Source: Rhizobium altiplani
GTDB lineage: Bacteria; Pseudomonadota; Alphaproteobacteria; Rhizobiales; Rhizobiaceae
Length of the DNA stretch: 35,242 nucleotides
Reading direction: 5' to 3'
NCBI RefSeq assembly: GCF_001542405.1
Contig: NZ_LNCD01000100.1
Span: forward strand, 1-35,242
Part shown: one piece after another, positions 15,460 to 24,047 of the stretch
Numbering within the stretch: the stretch's first letter is position 1
Layout of the letters: each line of letters opens with the position of its first letter
Position numbers and translations under genes: made by a program
Notes under the pieces: generated by a model
What the model was told of the DNA's origin: nothing
The model's database searches: none
What the model saw: only the letters and a program-made list of their open reading frames with translations

Positions 15460-15876
15460 CTACGCGGGGCCAAGTATGATGAAGGTCTCGCTTTTTGCGA
15501 TCCCCTCGCGCGAACGGACCGCTGTCACAAGCGCGTTGAGTTCGCTCATGGTGGAGACCTCGACTTCCGCGATCACGTCCCAGGTCCCATTCGTATTATA
15601 GGCAGCAGCAATTCCTGGAATACGCTTGATCGCCGCTATGACCCCCTTGACTGGGGAGTCGGCAAATTCAATCAGCATAACAGCTCGAAGCTGATCATCG
15701 CGAACTTCGTCCCGCAGACGGACCGTAAACCCCCTGATGTCCCCGTTTTCGATCAAGCGATCGAGACGCCTCTGCGCCGTTACCCTCGAGACCCCTAATA
15801 TTTGCGCCAGCTGAGGAATAGAGGCGCGGCCGTTGATGCGGAGCTCGGCGATCATACGGTGATCGAGACTGTCCAT
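15460..15876 (-). CDS. Lrp/AsnC-family transcriptional regulator
   Basis: The 138-residue protein has an N-terminal winged helix (LDHRMIAELRINGRASIPQL, then GVSRVTAQRRLDRLIENGDI) and a C-terminal RAM ligand-binding domain with the typical G-x-W-D core (YNTNGTWDVIAEVEV). Length fits the family (about 150). Such proteins form octamers that sense an amino acid and usually control a neighbouring divergent transport or catabolic operon. ATG 15876 is preferred to an adjacent TTG. It faces away from the ABC transporter genes starting at 16137 across 260 bp, so it most likely controls them and itself. The inducing amino acid is unknown. Confidence 0.92.
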   Translation of the reverse strand: MDSLDHRMIAELRINGRASIPQLAQILGVSRVTAQRRLDRLIENGDIRGFTVRLRDEVRDDQLRAVMLIEFADSPVKGVIAAIKRIPGIAAAYNTNGTWDVIAEVEVSTMSELNALVTAVRSREGIAKSETFIILGPA

Positions 15877-16136
15877 CAAGAAGTGTACCTTTTGGTGACC
15901 GTGTGTATCGAAATCGTCAGTTTAGCTTAAAAATAAACACTTTGCGTTCTTTTTCGTGCAGCGTCTTCAGCATAATTTGGGCACAACAAAAACGGGGAGC
16001 ACGCTGACGTCTAGTCTGGCGACGCAGCGTCAATCGCGACAATCCAGTGGCACCTTCCTCTTCAGCCCCGTCGGGCTGCGACTCTTTGCGTTCATCGAAG
16101 ATTTTTGGTTGCGAAACCCCACCGGAGGAGAAGAAA
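15877..16136. promoter_or_regulatory. Divergent control region for the Lrp gene and the ABC operon
   Basis: The 260-bp region contains an AT-rich tract (TTTAGCTTAAAAATAAACAC at about 15921-15940), the kind of flexible DNA that Lrp proteins wrap. I see no unambiguous promoter hexamers. A strong ribosome site GGAGGAG at 16124-16130 serves the binding-protein gene. Confidence 0.4.
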
Positions 16137-16913
16137 ATGGGATCATTCAAGCGTATTGCGGCTGCAGTTGCCGTGGCCGCCAGCATGTGTCTTGTGAATG
16201 TCGCTCGTGCGGACGATTTGGAGAAAATTCAGTCGGCGGGCAAATTGTCGGTCGCCATGTCTGGCGTCTTCCCGCCGTTCAGCTTCGTCGACGACAACAA
16301 CAAGGTCGTTGGCTTCGACGTCGACATCGCATCTGAAATCGCCCGGCGGCTGAAGGTCGAGCCCGAAATTATCACAACGCAATGGGACGGCATCATCGCT
16401 GGCCTCCTTACCAAGCGTTATGACACGATCATCGGTTCGATGACGATCAACGAGGAGCGCAAGAAGGCAGTCGACTTCGTCGGCCCCTATTACCGATCAG
16501 GCATTGGAGTGTTCGTAAAAAAGGGTTCGTCCTCGACCAAATTGAGCGACCTCGATGGCAAGACCGTTGGCGCGACGCTCGGCGAGGTGTCCGAGAAATG
16601 GGCGCGTGACCAAAAGAAGTTCGATGTCCGAACCTATAAAGGACTGCCGGAGCTGATGCTTGAGCTCAATTCCGGCCGAGTTGATGCCATTGTATCCGAC
16701 GACGTGCCCGTTATCGTGGCCATCCACAAAAGCGGCGCTGCCATCGAGCAGATCAAGGACAGCAGTTTGCCGAAGTACGATATCGGCATTGCTATCCGAA
16801 AGGAAAACCCTGAACTCGCGGCCGCGATGCAGAAGGCGCTCGACGATATGATGGCAGATGGCACGTACGAAGCCATCGCGAAGAAGTGGATCGGAATGGA
16901 CATTCGAAACTAA
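16137..16913 (+). CDS. ABC transporter periplasmic amino-acid-binding protein (family 3)
   Basis: The 258-residue protein begins with a Sec signal peptide (positively charged start, hydrophobic 8-22, cleavage near VARA-DD). It continues with the family-3 solute-binding fold: GKLSVAMSGVFPPFSFVDDN, GFDVDIASEIARRL, QWDGIIAGL and the hinge AVDFVGPYYRSG. It should sit in the periplasm and deliver a polar amino acid, opine or short conjugate to the permeases encoded next. ATG 16137 is chosen because of the ribosome site GGAGGAG and the signal peptide; an upstream in-frame start would bury it. The first gene of the five-gene operon to 20204. Confidence 0.93.
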   Translation: MGSFKRIAAAVAVAASMCLVNVARADDLEKIQSAGKLSVAMSGVFPPFSFVDDNNKVVGFDVDIASEIARRLKVEPEIITTQWDGIIAGLLTKRYDTIIGSMTINEERKKAVDFVGPYYRSGIGVFVKKGSSSTKLSDLDGKTVGATLGEVSEKWARDQKKFDVRTYKGLPELMLELNSGRVDAIVSDDVPVIVAIHKSGAAIEQIKDSSLPKYDIGIAIRKENPELAAAMQKALDDMMADGTYEAIAKKWIGMDIRN

Positions 16914-16940
16914 TTGTCCTCCCGGACGAAAGCTTCCGCC

Positions 16941-17597
16941 ATGGATATTAATCTCATATTGAAGATATTGCCGTTCGTGGCGGAAGCTGGCTTGATGACC
17001 ATCAAGCTCGCCGTCGCGAGCTTCATGATCGGGGTGGCAGTTTCTGCACTGCTGGTAGCCGCGCGATTCTCCACGCATTTTGGAATCCGCGCAATCGCTA
17101 CTGCCTACGTTAGCGTCATGCGCGGCACGCCTCTGTTGGTCCAGCTATTCCTTGTTTTCTTTGGAACCTCCCAATTCGGAATGGAGCTGACGCCTTTCGT
17201 CGCCGGCATCCTCACGCTCGGTTTCAATATCGGAGCCTACATGTCCGAAGGGATGCGTGGTGCGATCCTGTCGGTGGACAAAGGCCAGACGGAGGCGGCA
17301 AGGACCTTGGGCTTTGGTCGCTTCGACACAATGCGTCTATTCGTGCTTCCTCAAGCGCGGCCCCTTGTGTTGAGGTCGCTTGGAGTTAACACGGTCATTC
17401 TGACAAAAGGCACTGCGCTAGTCTCAACAATCGGGGTCGTCGAGCTGACATATTCAGCCCAGCGCTTCGTCACTTCGACTTACAAGCCGTTCGAAGTCTT
17501 CGGAGTGGCTGGCGCGGCCTACATCATCATTATCGCTGTGATCCTTGCAATAGCGCGCTTCGCTGAGGCGTCTTACGGAGGAGCGACCGCTCCATGA
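16941..17597 (+). CDS. Polar amino acid ABC transporter permease (first)
   Basis: The 218-residue inner-membrane protein has several transmembrane helices and the HisM/HisQ-type EAA loop (GQTEAARTLGFGRFDTMRLFVLPQ, quoted here only as its landmarks EAA and LPQ). An N-terminal segment MRGTPLLVQLFLVFFG is typical of this family. It pairs with the second permease to form the translocation pore. ATG 16941 lies 27 bp after the binding-protein stop; a TTG directly after that stop is less likely. Its stop overlaps the next start as ATGA, evidence of translational coupling. Confidence 0.92.
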   Translation: MDINLILKILPFVAEAGLMTIKLAVASFMIGVAVSALLVAARFSTHFGIRAIATAYVSVMRGTPLLVQLFLVFFGTSQFGMELTPFVAGILTLGFNIGAYMSEGMRGAILSVDKGQTEAARTLGFGRFDTMRLFVLPQARPLVLRSLGVNTVILTKGTALVSTIGVVELTYSAQRFVTSTYKPFEVFGVAGAAYIIIIAVILAIARFAEASYGGATAP

Positions 17598-18250
17598 CCC
17601 TCGATTTCGGTGTGATACTTCCTTACTGGCCGGTGATCCTCCAGGGGCTGGGATGGACCGTTTTGGTGACGGCCCTTGCGGGAACGCTCAGCATCGTTCT
17701 GGGCACGGGCATTGCGCTCACCGCGCAATACGGAGCGGCGGCGCTCATCGTCCCCATGAGAGCGATCATATTTCTGTTTATGGCGACCCCGTTGTTGCTA
17801 CAGCTTTACCTTCTGTACTACGGGCTGTCGCAAATCGGCATAATGCTCCCGGCCTTCTGGACGGGCGTCGCGGGACTGGGAGTGCACTACGCAGCCTATA
17901 ATGCGGACATTGTTCGCTCGTCCTTGCAGGCTGTCGATCCAGGTCAGACGGAAGCAGCAAGAACGCTCGGCTTCGGCCGCTGGGCGACGCTCAGACATTT
18001 CATCGTTCCGCAGGCCCTATTGATAGCGTTCCCGAGCGTCGGGAATAACTGCATCATTCTCCTCAAGGATACGGCAGTCCTCTCGGTGATTGGTATCACC
18101 GAGCTGGTCCTGGAGTCCCAGCGGGCAATCAGCGAAACCTATCGACCCTTCGAATTCTATTTCACCGCTGCCGTTTGCTACTACGTCGTCAACCTGGTGA
18201 TGGAGTGGTTGCTCGCCGGCGCAGCCAGAAGAGCGGAGGAAATCCGATGA
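17594..18250 (+). CDS. Polar amino acid ABC transporter permease (second)
   Basis: The 218-residue inner-membrane permease has the same architecture as its upstream neighbour: a TPLLLQLYLLYYGL segment and an EAA loop (TEAARTLGFGRWATL) that docks on the ATPase. The start overlaps the previous stop and its own stop overlaps the ATPase start, both as ATGA. The two permeases clearly arose by duplication, as is usual for heterodimeric amino-acid importers. Confidence 0.92.
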   Translation: MTLDFGVILPYWPVILQGLGWTVLVTALAGTLSIVLGTGIALTAQYGAAALIVPMRAIIFLFMATPLLLQLYLLYYGLSQIGIMLPAFWTGVAGLGVHYAAYNADIVRSSLQAVDPGQTEAARTLGFGRWATLRHFIVPQALLIAFPSVGNNCIILLKDTAVLSVIGITELVLESQRAISETYRPFEFYFTAAVCYYVVNLVMEWLLAGAARRAEEIR

Positions 18251-19011
18251 AAGCAGATTCAACAATGATCAAGTTGCAACAGATCCGTAAGTCCTACGGT
18301 AGCCTCGAAGTGTTGAAGGGGATTGATCTCAGCGTTGAGCGGGGAAAAATTGTCTCGATCATCGGTCCGAGCGGCTCCGGCAAGAGCACCCTGCTACGCT
18401 CGATCAATATGCTGGAGGCAATATCAGGCGGCGAGATTTGGCTCGACGGCCAGCAGGTGAACCGGCCGCTCAAGGGGTGCGCTTTCGAAAAGCATATAAA
18501 CCAGATCCGACAGCAGATGGGCATGGTGTTTCAGCAGTTCAATCTATTCCCGCATTTAACAGCGCTGCAGAACATCACGATTGGTCCCATTCGGCTGAAG
18601 GGACTGTCCAAGAGAGAAGCTGAGGACCTCGGAAAAACGCTACTCGCGAAAGTCGGCCTGTCGGACAAGGGAAACGTGTTTCCAGCCCGTCTGTCTGGCG
18701 GTCAGAAGCAACGTGTCGCCATCGCGCGGGCTCTTGCAATGCAGCCGAAGGTGATGCTTTTCGACGAGGCCACCTCGGCGCTCGATCCGGAACTGGTCGA
18801 CGAGGTCAACCTTGTCATGAAGCAGCTCGCCAGCGAACACATGACGATGCTCATTGTGACGCACGAGATGCGATTTGCAGCTGAGGTTTCCGACCACGTC
18901 ATGTTTATGGACGCCGGCGTCGTCGTCGAACAAGGACCTCCGGACGAAATCTTTGTCAATCCTAGCGAGGGGCGCACGAAGAGCTTTCTGCGCAAGCATT
19001 TGGCGTCGTAA
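18247..19011 (+). CDS. Polar amino acid ABC transporter ATPase
   Basis: The 254-residue cytosolic ATPase has Walker A GPSGSGKST (residues 40-48), a Q-loop in MVFQQFNLFPHL, the signature LSGGQKQRVAIARAL, Walker B VMLFDEATSALDPE and the H-loop in IVTHEM. It belongs to the HisP/GlnQ subfamily and energises uptake with the two permeases before it. The ATG at 18247 overlaps the permease stop. The amidohydrolase gene follows 38 bp later, implying that the imported compound is an amide or acyl conjugate to be hydrolysed inside the cell (inference). Confidence 0.95.
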   Translation: MKADSTMIKLQQIRKSYGSLEVLKGIDLSVERGKIVSIIGPSGSGKSTLLRSINMLEAISGGEIWLDGQQVNRPLKGCAFEKHINQIRQQMGMVFQQFNLFPHLTALQNITIGPIRLKGLSKREAEDLGKTLLAKVGLSDKGNVFPARLSGGQKQRVAIARALAMQPKVMLFDEATSALDPELVDEVNLVMKQLASEHMTMLIVTHEMRFAAEVSDHVMFMDAGVVVEQGPPDEIFVNPSEGRTKSFLRKHLAS

Positions 19012-19049
19012 AAAATTGGCGCTCATCAACGTTTCGAAGGAGTTCAGAC

Positions 19050-20204
19050 TTGTTTCTAACGAGCGAGCAGCTTGACGAAATTACAACGTTCAGACATAGC
19101 CTCCATCGCCGCCCGGAGATTTCTGGCGAAGAAGTCGAGACGGCAAGCGCAGTCATCGATGCGCTTCGCGCCGTTGGCGCGGACGAGGTTTTAACCGGGA
19201 TCGGCGGGCATGGTGTTGCGGCGATCTTTTCAGGCAGGGAAGATGGGCCAAGCCTGATGTTCCGCTCCGAGCTCGACGCATTGCCGATAGACGAAATCTC
19301 CGACCTTCCCTACCGATCCGAGGTTCCCGGCAAGGGCCATCTTTGTGGCCACGATGGACACACGGCCACTCTCATTGCGCTCGCCAAGGGACTTGGCGAA
19401 AGGCGCCCTTCGCGCGGAAGAGTGGTCCTGATGTTCCAACCATCGGAGGAGAATGGCGTCGGCGCGGCGGCGGTCGTCGCGGACGCGAAGTTTGCTGCGA
19501 TCAGACCAGACCTGGTCTTCTCGCTTCACAATTTCCCAGGACTTCCTCTTGGGCATAGCGCATTGAGGGAGGGTCCCATCAACTGCGCGTCCCGAGGATT
19601 GAAGATCGCATTGACCGGAAAGACCGCCCATGCGTCTTCGCCAGAGGAGGGAACAGCACCGACATTCGCTGTTGCAAGGCTGCTTGAGGGGCTCACGGCC
19701 TTGGGCCGCGGCATGACCGTAGATGAGCATTTCCTGCAGGTGACAATTACCTATGCCAGATTGGGCGAACGCGCCTTCGGAATCAGCCCTGGATATGCCG
19801 AGGTTTGGGCGACACTCCGAGCCCTTTCTGATGACGCGATGGCGGAGCTGGTCACAGCTGCTGAAAGGCTCGTTCACCTTGAAGCTGAAGCGGCCGGCCT
19901 AACTGTAAGCATAGAATACCAAGACGTATTCCCCCAAAGCAGCAATGCGCCCCAGGCTGTTGCCGAACTGAGAAAAGCCATGACGGATGAAGGCGTGAGC
20001 TTCGATGATGGCAATGGAATATTGCCCATGCGAGCCGGAGAGGACTTCGGAGTGTTCGGACGCGTTGCGCCATCGGCGATGTTCTTTCTTGGCGCCGGAG
20101 TTAATCACCCTGGTCTTCACAACCCAGACTTCGACTATCCGGATCCCCTGATCGGTATTGGGGCGGGAGTTTTCATGCGAACAGTTCGCAACATCCTTGG
20201 CTGA
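19050..20204 (+). CDS. M20D amidohydrolase (hippurate / indole-acetyl-amino-acid hydrolase family)
   Basis: The 384-residue enzyme shows M20D motifs: RSELDALPI in the first metal block, GKGHLCGHDGHTA with the metal-binding Cys and His residues, the catalytic-acid pair in QPSEENGVG, and a C-terminal GEDFGVF block. The family removes acyl groups from N-acyl amino acids, including benzoyl-glycine and auxin-amino-acid conjugates. The start is an unusual TTG at 19050, supported by AAGGAG at 19038-19043 and by the family N-terminus. As the last gene of the import operon it probably frees an amino acid from the transported conjugate. In a rhizobium a plant-derived conjugate is an attractive but unproved substrate. 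Confidence 0.88.
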   Translation: MFLTSEQLDEITTFRHSLHRRPEISGEEVETASAVIDALRAVGADEVLTGIGGHGVAAIFSGREDGPSLMFRSELDALPIDEISDLPYRSEVPGKGHLCGHDGHTATLIALAKGLGERRPSRGRVVLMFQPSEENGVGAAAVVADAKFAAIRPDLVFSLHNFPGLPLGHSALREGPINCASRGLKIALTGKTAHASSPEEGTAPTFAVARLLEGLTALGRGMTVDEHFLQVTITYARLGERAFGISPGYAEVWATLRALSDDAMAELVTAAERLVHLEAEAAGLTVSIEYQDVFPQSSNAPQAVAELRKAMTDEGVSFDDGNGILPMRAGEDFGVFGRVAPSAMFFLGAGVNHPGLHNPDFDYPDPLIGIGAGVFMRTVRNILG

Positions 20205-20886
20205 TTGAAATTGGGGCTGGGCCGGGACAAATTTGCCTTGACCCAGCGCCATCATAAACTAGCGGTTCAATGTGCGGCGGCTGTCGCAACTGCGTCTACA
20301 CATACCCTTCATCTCACGACCGAACGATCGGTTGGGCGATAGTGCCGCCAAACAGCCGATAGCTGCTATTTGGGCGACGAGCGGAACAGGAAATCGCTTT
20401 GTCCGGCCGGTCGGCGATGGCGCGAATAAAAGAACAGAGAGCTTCGCAAACGCTAACAGGTGGGGGAGTGTCTCCGCAGTTCGGCAACTTTTCCAGGGCC
20501 CGGCTTGTTTCCAGCGGTAGATGCGGTTAGCGCCCGACGCTCCGTTCTCCTAACGGCCGAACGTTGTCAGGATGCAAGGAAGCGACCTCCCATCGCAGAT
20601 CACCTCGACGCGGAGTTACCGGGGCCGTATCGTCTGGCAGCCCGCGCCCCGAGAGGAGCCGGTGACGGCGCTCACGGCACGGCGCGGTTGCGCTGACAAC
20701 TGGCGGCCTTGCCGATTTGCTGATCCTGTCGTTTTGGAAGCGCAGCGTGATGGTAACCCGGCGTCCAATTCTTGACTGTGGGGCAATCCGCGGCATGGAA
20801 GACCGGCCCCGTTCGCGTTTGAACATGGCCGGGTAGTTCATCACCGTTGCCCCCGGCTCGCACTTTCCCTTGCGGATCCGAAACAG
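20205..20886. other. Intergenic stretch of 680 bp without a recognisable gene
   Basis: The stretch lies between the convergent ends of the amidohydrolase and SufS-like genes. Several GC-rich frames are open, but none has a ribosome site plus a recognisable protein. I see no clear terminator hairpin with a T tract, no tRNA and no insertion-sequence end. It may hold decayed sequence. Confidence 0.4.
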
Positions 20887-22143
20887 CTAGCGGGACAGGA
20901 TTCCCGAGATCTCTGTCAGAGTGCGGTCGATCTCTTCGAGAGTATTGTAGTGCACTGGGCCGATACGCACGCCGCCGCCCGAATCGAGGATGCCGAGCCG
21001 AAGATTTGCTTCCAGCCCATAATTGTGGCCGCTCCAAACATGAATACCCTTCGAAGCCAAGTGGCGAGCAATGTCGGCCGATGGAACCCCTTCCGCCACA
21101 AAGGTTACAGTCGATACGCGGCGATCGAGGCTTCTGGCATCACTGATCCCCAACACCCGAACTCTGTTGTGCGCTCGAAGCCCGTCGATCAGCTTGAGAG
21201 CCAACAGATCGTCATGATGTTTCATGGCCTTATAGCCACCGTCCAGACGTGCGCGGAGACCGGACGCGGATGTGGTGCCTGCGAATTGGTCGCCGAGCGC
21301 CGCTATGTAGTCAATAGCGGCATGGACCCCAGCCAACTGCTCCCGGTTCGTCGTACCGTTGGTAAATCGCCATGGCAACGTATCGGACGCTGCGCGTACC
21401 TTATAGGGTCTCACCCGGTCGAGGACGGATCTGCGGCCCCAAAGAAGGGCATAGTGCGGACCGAAAAACTTATAGGCGGAGCACACGAGGAAATCGCAGC
21501 CGAGCCGCTGGACATCTATCAATCCATGAGGCGCGTATTGCACGGCATCCACGTAGACAAGTGCGTCGGCACGGTGCGCGATCTGCGCAAGCGCTTGGAC
21601 GTTGTTTATTGTGCCGGTGATGTTGCTTGCGTATCCGACTGCGACCAGCCTGGTTTTGTCGCTGATCAGCTTGACGAGGTCGTCCGGATCAAATTCATAG
21701 GTTTCGGTTGAGAAATCCAGCCACTTGACGCTCAAGTTCAGGTCCTCTGCAAGCATCAGCCACGGAGCGACGTTCGCGTCGTGATCCATGCGCGAGAGTA
21801 TTATCTCGTCGCCGGCGCTCAACAGCGAGCCTATGCTGCGCGACATGGCAAAGGTGAGGGCGGTGGCGCTTTGGCCGAAAAAGACCTCGCCTTCTTCGTA
21901 GGCATTGACGAAGGCCTCCGCCGCCCGGTGTGCAGCCTCGACCCTTGAGGCCGCTTCAAGCGACGTGTCGAAAAAGCCCCCAAGGTTTCCGTTCGCATTG
22001 ATCATCATATCGGTCATGCGTTCGATCACCGAGGCGGCGACCTGCGTCCCCGCGGGATTATCAAGGAAAACTGCCTGCCGATCGTGTTTCTTGCGTTGGA
22101 GCCCGGGAAAATTCCGTCTAACCGATTCAACGTCATAGTTCAT
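20887..22143 (-). CDS. PLP-dependent class V aminotransferase, cysteine-desulfurase-like (SufS-like)
   Basis: The 418-residue protein has the class V fold: an N-terminal FLDNPAGTQVAASVIERM block, SRMDHDANVAPW around the substrate His, YVDAVQYAPHG with the cofactor Asp, and CSAYKFFGPH with the Schiff-base lysine. It resembles a subfamily of cysteine-desulfurase-like proteins whose true reaction is unsettled, rather than housekeeping IscS or SufS. ATG 22143 follows AAGGAA. It is the last gene of the leftward operon, 59 bp after the XRE-cupin regulator, with no iron-sulfur assembly genes nearby. A role in breakdown of an amino acid or sulfur compound fits the operon better than cluster assembly (inference). 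Confidence 0.85.
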   Translation of the reverse strand: MNYDVESVRRNFPGLQRKKHDRQAVFLDNPAGTQVAASVIERMTDMMINANGNLGGFFDTSLEAASRVEAAHRAAEAFVNAYEEGEVFFGQSATALTFAMSRSIGSLLSAGDEIILSRMDHDANVAPWLMLAEDLNLSVKWLDFSTETYEFDPDDLVKLISDKTRLVAVGYASNITGTINNVQALAQIAHRADALVYVDAVQYAPHGLIDVQRLGCDFLVCSAYKFFGPHYALLWGRRSVLDRVRPYKVRAASDTLPWRFTNGTTNREQLAGVHAAIDYIAALGDQFAGTTSASGLRARLDGGYKAMKHHDDLLALKLIDGLRAHNRVRVLGISDARSLDRRVSTVTFVAEGVPSADIARHLASKGIHVWSGHNYGLEANLRLGILDSGGGVRIGPVHYNTLEEIDRTLTEISGILSR

Positions 22144-22202
22144 TCTTTAGGTTCCTTGGCGGTTGATAGACCCGCAGTGACGACGTCAAAGGCGGGCTCT
22201 GA

Positions 22203-22784
22203 TCAGAAAGTTGGCGGAGTGTTGACCCACAGAATCCTCGCTTCACCGTCGCCCAGGTTCTGGTAGGAATGGGGAAGCGGGGACTCGAAATAGAAGGAAT
22301 CTCCCTCATGGAGGAGGACTGGATGACCGTCGACTGTCAGCTCCAGGGTTCCAGCCAAGACGTAGCCGAACTCCTGCCCCATATGGCTGATGGGTTCCGA
22401 ACTCCCGCCTCCGGCCGCCACGACATGGATATTGATCTGCAGAAGATATCCCGGGCCGCTTGGGACAAGTTTTTCGAGGGTAACCTGGTTTCCCGCGCGT
22501 CGATGGCCTGTAACAAGCCGGGCCCTCTCGTTCTGGCGTACGACAAGCACCGGCCCGTGATCCTCCGCAGGTGTCGCGAACAACTCGCTCATGTTCGTAC
22601 CGAGGGCTTGAACCAATTTGTGAAGCGTCGCCATCGAGGCTTGCGAGCGATCGTTTTCGAGCTTTGAGAGATAGCCTTCCGTCACACCGATCTTTTCGCC
22701 AAGCTCCGCTAGGCTGATGCCCATAAGCAGACGGGCGTGCCTGAGCTTCGCGCCGATCTTGAGTGACTGATCTTGGTTTTGCAT
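22203..22784 (-). CDS. XRE-family regulator with C-terminal cupin domain
   Basis: The 193-residue protein joins an N-terminal helix-turn-helix of the Cro/C1 type (residues 10-65, ISLAELGEKIGVTEGYLSKL) to a C-terminal cupin barrel (about 110-190, with GQEFGYVLAGTLELTVDG and HEGDSFYFESPLPHSY). This is the architecture of PuuR, the repressor of putrescine degradation, and many repressors of amino-acid or polyamine catabolism. The gene sits 18 bp after the hydrolase gene inside the leftward operon. It may bind the perfect palindrome at 25724-25741 in the divergent promoter, controlling both operons; that link is inference. Confidence 0.9.
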   Translation of the reverse strand: MQNQDQSLKIGAKLRHARLLMGISLAELGEKIGVTEGYLSKLENDRSQASMATLHKLVQALGTNMSELFATPAEDHGPVLVVRQNERARLVTGHRRAGNQVTLEKLVPSGPGYLLQINIHVVAAGGGSSEPISHMGQEFGYVLAGTLELTVDGHPVLLHEGDSFYFESPLPHSYQNLGDGEARILWVNTPPTF

Positions 22785-22802
22785 GGTCCGGCCTTTTCCC
22801 CT

Positions 22803-24047
22803 CTAAGCCTTGGCGGCCTCTAAGACCGCACGGCACAGTACTTCGCACCCATCCCCTACATGCATGGGCTCGGACCACTCAAGTGGGTTGTGGCTGATGC
22901 CGTTTCGCGAGGGGATGAAAATCATCGCGGAGGGCACGACGGCCGCGAGGTTGCTGGCGTCGTGCATCGCACCGCTGGGGAGGCGCAACGATGGCATCGA
23001 CAGGGAAGACGCCACTTTCTCGACCGCGTCTTTAAGGTCGCGATTAAACGAAGCAGGTCGAACGTTCATGATGCGGTTGATGGAGAACCCGAAACCCAGC
23101 TTCTTGAGCGGCTCGCCCTGATCGGCCATGAGCCGCTCGACCCTGTCGAGAACGTGTTCGTCGATATGACGCAGATCGAGCACCAGCCGCGTGCGACCGG
23201 GTATGGTGTTGGTGGAATTCGGCTCGACTTCGACACGGCCGAATGTGACCCGAACATCAGGGTCGATGTCCATAGCTCGTTCGACAAAGCCCAAGGCGTA
23301 TCGTGACGCCGCGAGAAAGCTGTCCCGGCGATTGTTCATGGGGGTCGTCCCGGCATGAGCGTCCTGGCCGAGAAAATCAATTTCAAACCATCGGACTCCC
23401 TGGACACCTTCCACGATGCCGATCGTTGCGCCGGCATTCTCCAGCACGGGGCCTTGTTCGATGTGCATCTCGAAATAGGTCGATATTTGCGGAGGGCGAT
23501 CCTGCCCCGCATATCCGATGCGTGCGAGTTCGGCGTAGTATCGGCTGCCGTCGGAACTGGAGATCGAACTCTCGTCGCCAGCTGGCAAGGCGCCGACGAA
23601 ACCGCACGATCCCGTTAGCCCAGGTTTGAAGCGAACGCCTTCCTCGTTGGTCCAATTGACGATGGCGATTGGCGCCTCGGTTTCAATCCCGGCGTCGTTC
23701 AGCGCCCGGACGATTTCAAGTCCTGCCATGACCCCAAGCACACCGTCGAAGCGACCGCCATGGGGCTGGGTGTCAAGGTGGCTTCCAATCAGCACCGCGG
23801 GCAGATCATCGCGAGCGCCGGGGCGGATCGCATAAATGTTGCCGAAGTTGTCGACACGCACCTCGCATCCGGCCGCGGTCACCCAGAAGCGGAAGAGATC
23901 GCGCGCCTCTTTGTCTTCGTCGGTCAGGGAGAGGCGGCAGCTGCCGTTTCCTTCAATCGCGCCGATTTCCGCAATGCGCATGATCGAGCTCCAAAGCCGG
24001 CTCGAATTCGTGAGAGTGGCAGCGCTGTGCGTCAAAGGGCGATCCAC
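22803..24047 (-). CDS. M20 Zn-dependent hydrolase, N-carbamoyl-L-amino-acid hydrolase / allantoate amidohydrolase family
   Basis: The 414-residue enzyme shows the HyuC/AllC pattern: VLIGSHLDTQPHGGRFDGVL (metal His and Asp), NWTNEEGVRF (acid pair), FEMHIEQGPVLE, the lid motif DAHAGTTPM, GRVEVEPNSTNTIPG, and the second His in ISHNPLE near the C-terminus. Family members open N-carbamoyl or ureido bonds, releasing ammonia and carbon dioxide from hydantoin, ureidoglycolate or beta-ureido acids. GTG 24047 is chosen because the family N-terminus (LWSSIMRIAEIGAI) needs it; it overlaps the aldehyde dehydrogenase stop by 16 bp. An ATG 66 bp later would cut a conserved helix. Confidence 0.88.
   Translation of the reverse strand: MDRPLTHSAATLTNSSRLWSSIMRIAEIGAIEGNGSCRLSLTDEDKEARDLFRFWVTAAGCEVRVDNFGNIYAIRPGARDDLPAVLIGSHLDTQPHGGRFDGVLGVMAGLEIVRALNDAGIETEAPIAIVNWTNEEGVRFKPGLTGSCGFVGALPAGDESSISSSDGSRYYAELARIGYAGQDRPPQISTYFEMHIEQGPVLENAGATIGIVEGVQGVRWFEIDFLGQDAHAGTTPMNNRRDSFLAASRYALGFVERAMDIDPDVRVTFGRVEVEPNSTNTIPGRTRLVLDLRHIDEHVLDRVERLMADQGEPLKKLGFGFSINRIMNVRPASFNRDLKDAVEKVASSLSMPSLRLPSGAMHDASNLAAVVPSAMIFIPSRNGISHNPLEWSEPMHVGDGCEVLCRAVLEAAKA

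Noticed and set aside
20205..20886. Possible insertion-sequence remnant between the amidohydrolase and SufS-like genes
   Set aside because: I found no recognisable transposase motif or matching terminal repeats by eye.
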